A stretch of 7,240 bases of DNA, from NCBI GenBank assembly GCA_032229885.1, contig JAVYAJ010000234.1, positions 1 to 7,240 of the forward strand, given 5' to 3'. Every line of letters starts with the position of its first letter. Within the stretch, counting starts at the first letter, position 1. Below the pieces are notes generated by a model that was not told where the DNA came from, searched no databases, and saw only the letters and a program-made list of their open reading frames with translations. Positions 1 to 6,000 of the stretch are shown here, in pieces. The stretch comes from Anammoximicrobium sp032229885. Its GTDB lineage: Bacteria > Planctomycetota > Planctomycetia > Pirellulales > Pirellulaceae. The position numbers were made by a program, and so were the translations under genes.

Positions 1-3000
1 ACCTGCTGGTTGACGTCCACGGTCCGGGTCTGCGGATTGCCGCTCGGATCCACCCACGACACCGTGTACCGGGCCGTCGCCGTCCGCGTGCTGCGCTCAA
101 AGTACGAGGTGGCCACGCTGAACGAACCTTCGGGCAGGTGCTCGAACGTCCAGGTCGCGAGATCGCCCGTGTTGTCGCCGTTGGCCAACGCATAATCGCC
201 GCCAAATCCCGTGCCCGCCCGGTTGGAAAAACCGGGGCTGGCTGTATACCCTGGGTCGCCGTTGTCGACGTACAACGGGGCTGCCAGCGGCAGCAAACCG
301 GCCACGACGTGCCCGGTGATCGGCAACACGAACGGCAAGTCTCCGCCGATTCCGGAAATCCTGAGATCGCCCGAAAACGTGCCGGCCGAGGCGGCATCCA
401 GCGTCACGGTGAAGTCGAACGACGCGCCGGGCGCCAAGACCACGCCGTTTCCGGTGTACGTGCTGCTGAAGCCGGTCGGCAGGCTGAGCGCCCCCAGCGT
501 CACGTTGGCCGTAGCCGTCGCCGGGTTCAAGATCCTGAACGTCTGCGTCACGCCGACGGGAACGTTCGTCGTCCCGAAGTCCACGCGGCTCAGTCCCGAG
601 TACAGCACCTGGTTTCCCTGCAACACGACGACCGATTCGGGCGCGGCGGCCGGCGGCGCCGGCGGCGTGCCGGCGGGTGGCTCGGTCGGGTTGTAGACGG
701 CGCCAACCGTGCCGGTGATGCCTAAGGCGAACGGCGACTCGTTGTTGTCGTTATTGCCCACCGTAATCGTGCCGGCGTACGTCCCCAGCGCCGCCGCATC
801 CAACTGGACCCGGAACGTCGTCGATTGGCCGGGCAACAGCGTCGTCGAGCCCAGGCCCTGGACCAGGCTATAGCCGGACGGCAGCGTGATCGCGCCCAAC
901 GTCAGATTGGCGCCGCCCTCGTTGCGGATCACAAACTGACGCGGCAACGGCCTGCCAACCGTCGTCTGTCCCAGATCCACCTGGCTGACGCCCGACGTCA
1001 AGCTGGCCCCGCCGTCCCAGACGGAGATCTCGGGGGTCGTCACCTGGATGATGCGAATCGCGTCGGCGATCACGCAGCCGCCGCTGGTGGCGTCGGACAA
1101 CTGGACCGTCAGCTCGCTGCCGAAGATCGTGTACGCGCTCGTCAGGTCGGCCCACACCGCGCCCTGGTCCCAGAACGCGCCGGGATAGGCGGCGGGCGAG
1201 AGCCGTTGATTCATGACCGCCGTCACCGGCGCGGCGCCGCCGATGACCGTATAAGGCGCATCCGTGCTGCGGCCGCTGCCGCCGGCCCAGGTGGCGGAAA
1301 CCCGGTACGTGGCGCCCGGCACGAGGCCCGTGAATCGCCACTGGGCGACGTTCGTGCCACCCAGGGTTCCGCAGATGTAATGCGCATCCGATTGGTAGAA
1401 AATCTCGCAGTACGAGACCTCCCAGTTCCCCGACACCGAGAATTCCGGATCGCCGTCGTCCACGATCACCGCCGGTACGAAGCGATTGCCGAACGTGATG
1501 TCATTCATCACGGCGCCCGGCGTCACGATCGCGACCGTATGCCCTCCGCCTCCGGCGGGCTGTGTCTGGACGCTGTTGTCCGGACGCAGTTCGCGGATCA
1601 CGTAGATACCGGGCAGCAGGCCGCCGAACGAGTACGCGCCGCTGGCGTCGGTCACTGTCGTCCGCTCGCCGCTGTCCAACGCGCCATTGTTGTTCCGGTC
1701 GATATAGATCGTCACGCCCGCCAGCGGCGGTTCGCCCGGATCGCGGCTGCCGTTGCCGTTGTCGTCCCGGTACTTGATCCCGTTGATGAAGCTGGGATCG
1801 GTATAGCCGAAGTCCGCGTCCAGTCGGGTCTGACCCGAGCCCAGCGTCACCACCGTGGTCGAATCCAGCGCGCCGTCCAGATCGTAGGACGGGATCAGCG
1901 GCGACACGTCATTCGTGTTGACCGCCACCCGATAGTCGCCCGGCGGCAAGTCGCTGAACAGGTAGTTCCCGTCGCCGTCGGTCGTGGTCGTCAACGTCAC
2001 GTCGTCCGCCGTGCCGAAGATCCCGTCGGGACCGGCCCAGACGGCCGTCACGCCGACGTTCGGCAGGCCCGGTTCGCCCGCGTCCCACACTCCGTCGCCG
2101 TCCAGGTCGTGCCAGACCAGATCGCCCAACGCGCCCAGCGATTCGGTGTCCGAATCCTGGTAATCGTTCACCCCGCCCGCCCCATCACGTTCGCCGTTCG
2201 GACTTCCCGGCCCGCCCGGCGTGCTCGAACCGGTCGGGTTGACCGTCGTGCCGTTGGGTCCGGGTAAGCTGGTGTAGGTCACGTCGGCCGTATTGACCAT
2301 TCCAGAGGAACCGGGATCGTTCACGATCAACGTGTACCGGATCGTGACGCTCCCGTTTACGGGGATTTCGTCGATGCGCACTTGCAGCAACCCCGGCGTC
2401 GAGCCGACCGTGCTGGCCCCCGCCGCCCAGCCGGCCAGATTCACCACGATCGAACCCATGTCGAGCGTAGCGCCGGACGGAATCACGTCGCCGACCAGCG
2501 TATCGAACGCCGTGGCGATGCCCGTGTTGGAGAACGAGACCTCGAACGTGCGCTGGTTGCCCGCCATCGATACGAAATGCTTGTCGACGTCGTCAATCAA
2601 GGGTTCGACGATGTGGACATCGACCGACTGCGTCGTGCCGTACTGGGTTTCATCCACGAACGCCGCAAATGCGTTGCTCTTGGTGTCTAACGCATTGGTG
2701 TCCGCCGTGTTGCCCACCAACACGTTGAACTCCAGCGTCACGTATTCAGCATCCAGATCGTTGTCGTTGTTGACGACGTCGCCGAAGTTGAAGCGCACCT
2801 CCTGCCCGTTCTGCACGATCCGGCTGAGCGGCAGCACAAACGTCGGCGGCAGCGCGCCGTTATTGGCCCCGCTCAGGTCCGGCGCCAAACCCATCGGCAC
2901 GTCGGACGTGAACGACACGCGGACCTGGCCGGCGTCCAAGAAGCTCAGCCCGGCCGGCAGCGTATCGACAAAGACCAGGTTCGGAAACGTGCCCTCGGTC

Positions 3001-6000
3001 AGTTCGGCCCGCAGTCGGTAGCGAACGATCTCGCCAATGGCCACGTCGCTGCCAATGGTGGACGGCTCGGACGTTACGACTAGACTCTTGGCCGGATCCC
3101 GCAGCGTGGTGCTGCTGGAGACCACCGGCGCTTCATCGCTGTCCGTATACGTCCGCTCGTACGGATCGTCACCCGGCAATGTCGACCAGTCCAGGTCCGC
3201 CACGTTCGTGAACGTCTGGCCCGGCACGATCGACGGATCGACCGTGACGTCGAAGGTGAACGTATACGGTCCCGCGCCCAGCGGAATGCTGCTCCAAGCG
3301 AAGGTTACGCCTTGGCCCGCAACGGTCACCGTCGGGCCGGGACCGGCGAGCGCCTGGACATTGCCGGCGTAGGTCAACCCTGTCGGAAGCGCGTCGGCGA
3401 TGGCCACGTCGAACGCATCCGCCGTCGAAGCCCCCGTGTGGCCGACCGTGATCGTGAACGTGACCGTGTCCCCGCCGTCCACGACCGTCGGCGTGGCACC
3501 CTTGGCGATGGTCAGCGCAGGCTCGACGAGTTCGACGGCCGCGGTGTCGGAGATCGAAGGCGCCCCGTCGGACGTCACGGTCGCCGTGTTGGTTAGAACC
3601 AAACCGTTCTGATTGGCCGGCACGTTTCGCACGCGGGCCGTCACCAGCACGACCAGTTGGTCCTCGGCGTCCAGCGGCGGCCGCGTGTCCGCCGCATTGA
3701 CGATCGTCCCAAAATTCAGCACTATGCGATCCGGGATGCCGTCGCCGTTGGTGTCGGTCACGATGGGCGTGGGAAACGCGATGGGAGTTGCGCCGTCGGT
3801 TGTCAAATCCGCGCCCACGAACGACAGGCTCGCCCCGACGTATTCCAGCACGCCGGGCGCGATCGGCAGTTGGTCGGTGATGACCACATCGTTGGTCGTG
3901 CCATCGATGAAATTGACCACGATCGCAAACGTGACCTCTTCGCCGATGGTCAAATCCTGGATGGCCGAGTTGTGTTGCCCTGCGCCGGTCGACGGTTCCG
4001 AGGTGTCGAGCACCTCTTTGTTCATCGTGTTGGTCGGCGTCAGGACGTGGCCATCATCGTGGGTGGAATACGTGTTGGCGCCGTCCTCGCCCGGACCGGT
4101 CGGGTCTCCCGTCCGCTCGACCGAATACGGATTCGAGGATTGCTGACCGGTGACGTCGCCGGGTAGGCTGGTCCATGTCAAGTCGGCGGTGTTCGTCAAG
4201 ACCTCGTCCGGGTTGACCGTGACGTCCAGCGTGACGTTGAAGGTGATCGTACTCGTGGCGCCCACGGGGAAGCTGGTCCACGTGATATTCAAGTCGCCGC
4301 CGGTCTCATCGGGCGAGCCCAACGCCTGCGTCGCGCCGCCGGCGTCGACGACGTGAACCGAGCCCCACTCGTAAGTCATCTTGTTGGTGGCGAGCATCGA
4401 GTTGATCGAGTCGGCCAGATGCACGTCGAACGCGTCGGCATTGCTGCCCGACGCGTGTTGCACCACGATCGTGAACGTGATCACGTCGCCCGCGTCGCCC
4501 AACGGCGGATCGCCGTTCTGCTTGTCCACCCGCAACGTCGGTTCGACGACCACGACCGGATCAGCAGACCGCGTCAGCGCGCCCTCGCTCCAGCTCAACG
4601 TAGCCGCGTTGTCCAACGCCCACCCCCGTGCGTTGAATACCGTGTTCAGCACCACCGCGCGGTAGACGATGGTGATCGTCTCGGCGACAGTGTTATTATT
4701 GTCCGTGTTGGTCAGCGTGCCAAAATCGAGCGTAACGTGGCTACCATCGACGGGAATCGACCCGTTGGCATTGAGCCGTACCTGTGAAAAACCGCCCGAC
4801 ACGTCGGTGGTCAGCGCCGATGGATTGTTGACCGTAATGCTGTCCACGGCCACGATGGCCAAGCCCGCGTCGGGCGTATCCACGATCTTCGCGTTGGGCA
4901 TCGTGCCCTCGGGCACCGTCACCACCATCGTGTAGGTGACGATCTCGCCGATCGCCACGTTCCGCCCGCTGGTGTGTATCTGGTTGGTGTCGGTGAATGT
5001 CTTGCTGAACGTCGGCGAGACGATCGTGACGTGTTCGCTGTCGGTGTCGTGATAGTCGTTCACATTTCCGCCCGAGCCGTCGCGTTCGCCATTGTCGGCG
5101 CCGGAACCGCCGGGCGTGACCGAGCCGGTGGGGTTGCTCGGCGTTCCTGAACCCGGCAGGCTGGTGTAGGTCACGTTCGCCGTGTTGTTGACGACCAGAC
5201 CAGGCTCGACGGCCGCGGTCAACGTGGCCGTATAGGTGATCGTGACCGAACCGCCGACCGGCACCTCGCTGATCGTGACGTCGATCGTGTTGCCGGAAGA
5301 GTTGTCTATCGGTCCGGCGGCGCCACCCCCCAGAGTGATCGCTGGCGGCAACGCCAGCGTCAAGTAGCTGGCGTTCAGGACGTCCCGGACGCGGACGTCA
5401 AACGCGGTCGCGTGGCCGGTGTTCGAGTAGGTCACTTGGTACGTTACCGTGTCGCCCGCGTCCCGCGGCGTCGGCCCGACAATCTGCTTGTTCAGATCGA
5501 CGATCGCCGGCTCGCGGATGGTGACGTCGACCAGAGCCGACGTGTGAACGAGCGTGTCCGCAATATACAGTTCGACCCTATTGGATTTGACGTCGCCGTC
5601 GTTGGTGGCCGTCGTGTTCCGCACCAGCGCATTGAATTCCAGAATAATGTATTCGACATCGGCGTCATGATTGGGATTGACCAGCGTCCCAAAGTCGAAC
5701 GTGATCTGCTGGCCAGCGACCGAGATCCTGTCGGCGGGCATGACGAACGTGGGCGGAATCGCGCCGCCATTGGCGCCCGCCAAATCCCAGCCGCCATCGG
5801 GCGACGTGATCGAGCTGGCCGAGACGAACGATACTCTTACTTGGCCCTTGTCCAGGAAACTCAGCCCGTCCTCCAGCACGTCGACAAACTGCACCTTGGG
5901 CGAAGCCCCCTCGATCAACTCCGCCTTCAGGCGATAGCGAACGATCTCGCCGATGGCGACGTTCGTGTCGATGGTCGAAAGTTCAGACGTCGCCACGATC

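Noticed and set aside
640..680. GGC/CGG-rich run that looks like a simple repeat.
   Set aside because: It is explained by the Pro and Ala codons of the interdomain linker and is not a regular microsatellite.
825..2267. A 480-codon open frame on the plus strand.
   Set aside because: It is the codon-aligned antisense of the giant gene. It stays open because in-frame TTA, CTA and TCA codons are absent there. Its translation is Arg/His/Val-rich with no recognisable motif, while the minus strand reads as clean SdrB, golvesin and anchor-D domains.
5340..5359. Perfect 8-bp inverted repeat with a 4-base loop (cgctggcg / cgccagcg).
   Set aside because: It lies inside module B2 and encodes ordinary residues of its core; there is no T-run and no gene end nearby, so a terminator is not supported.
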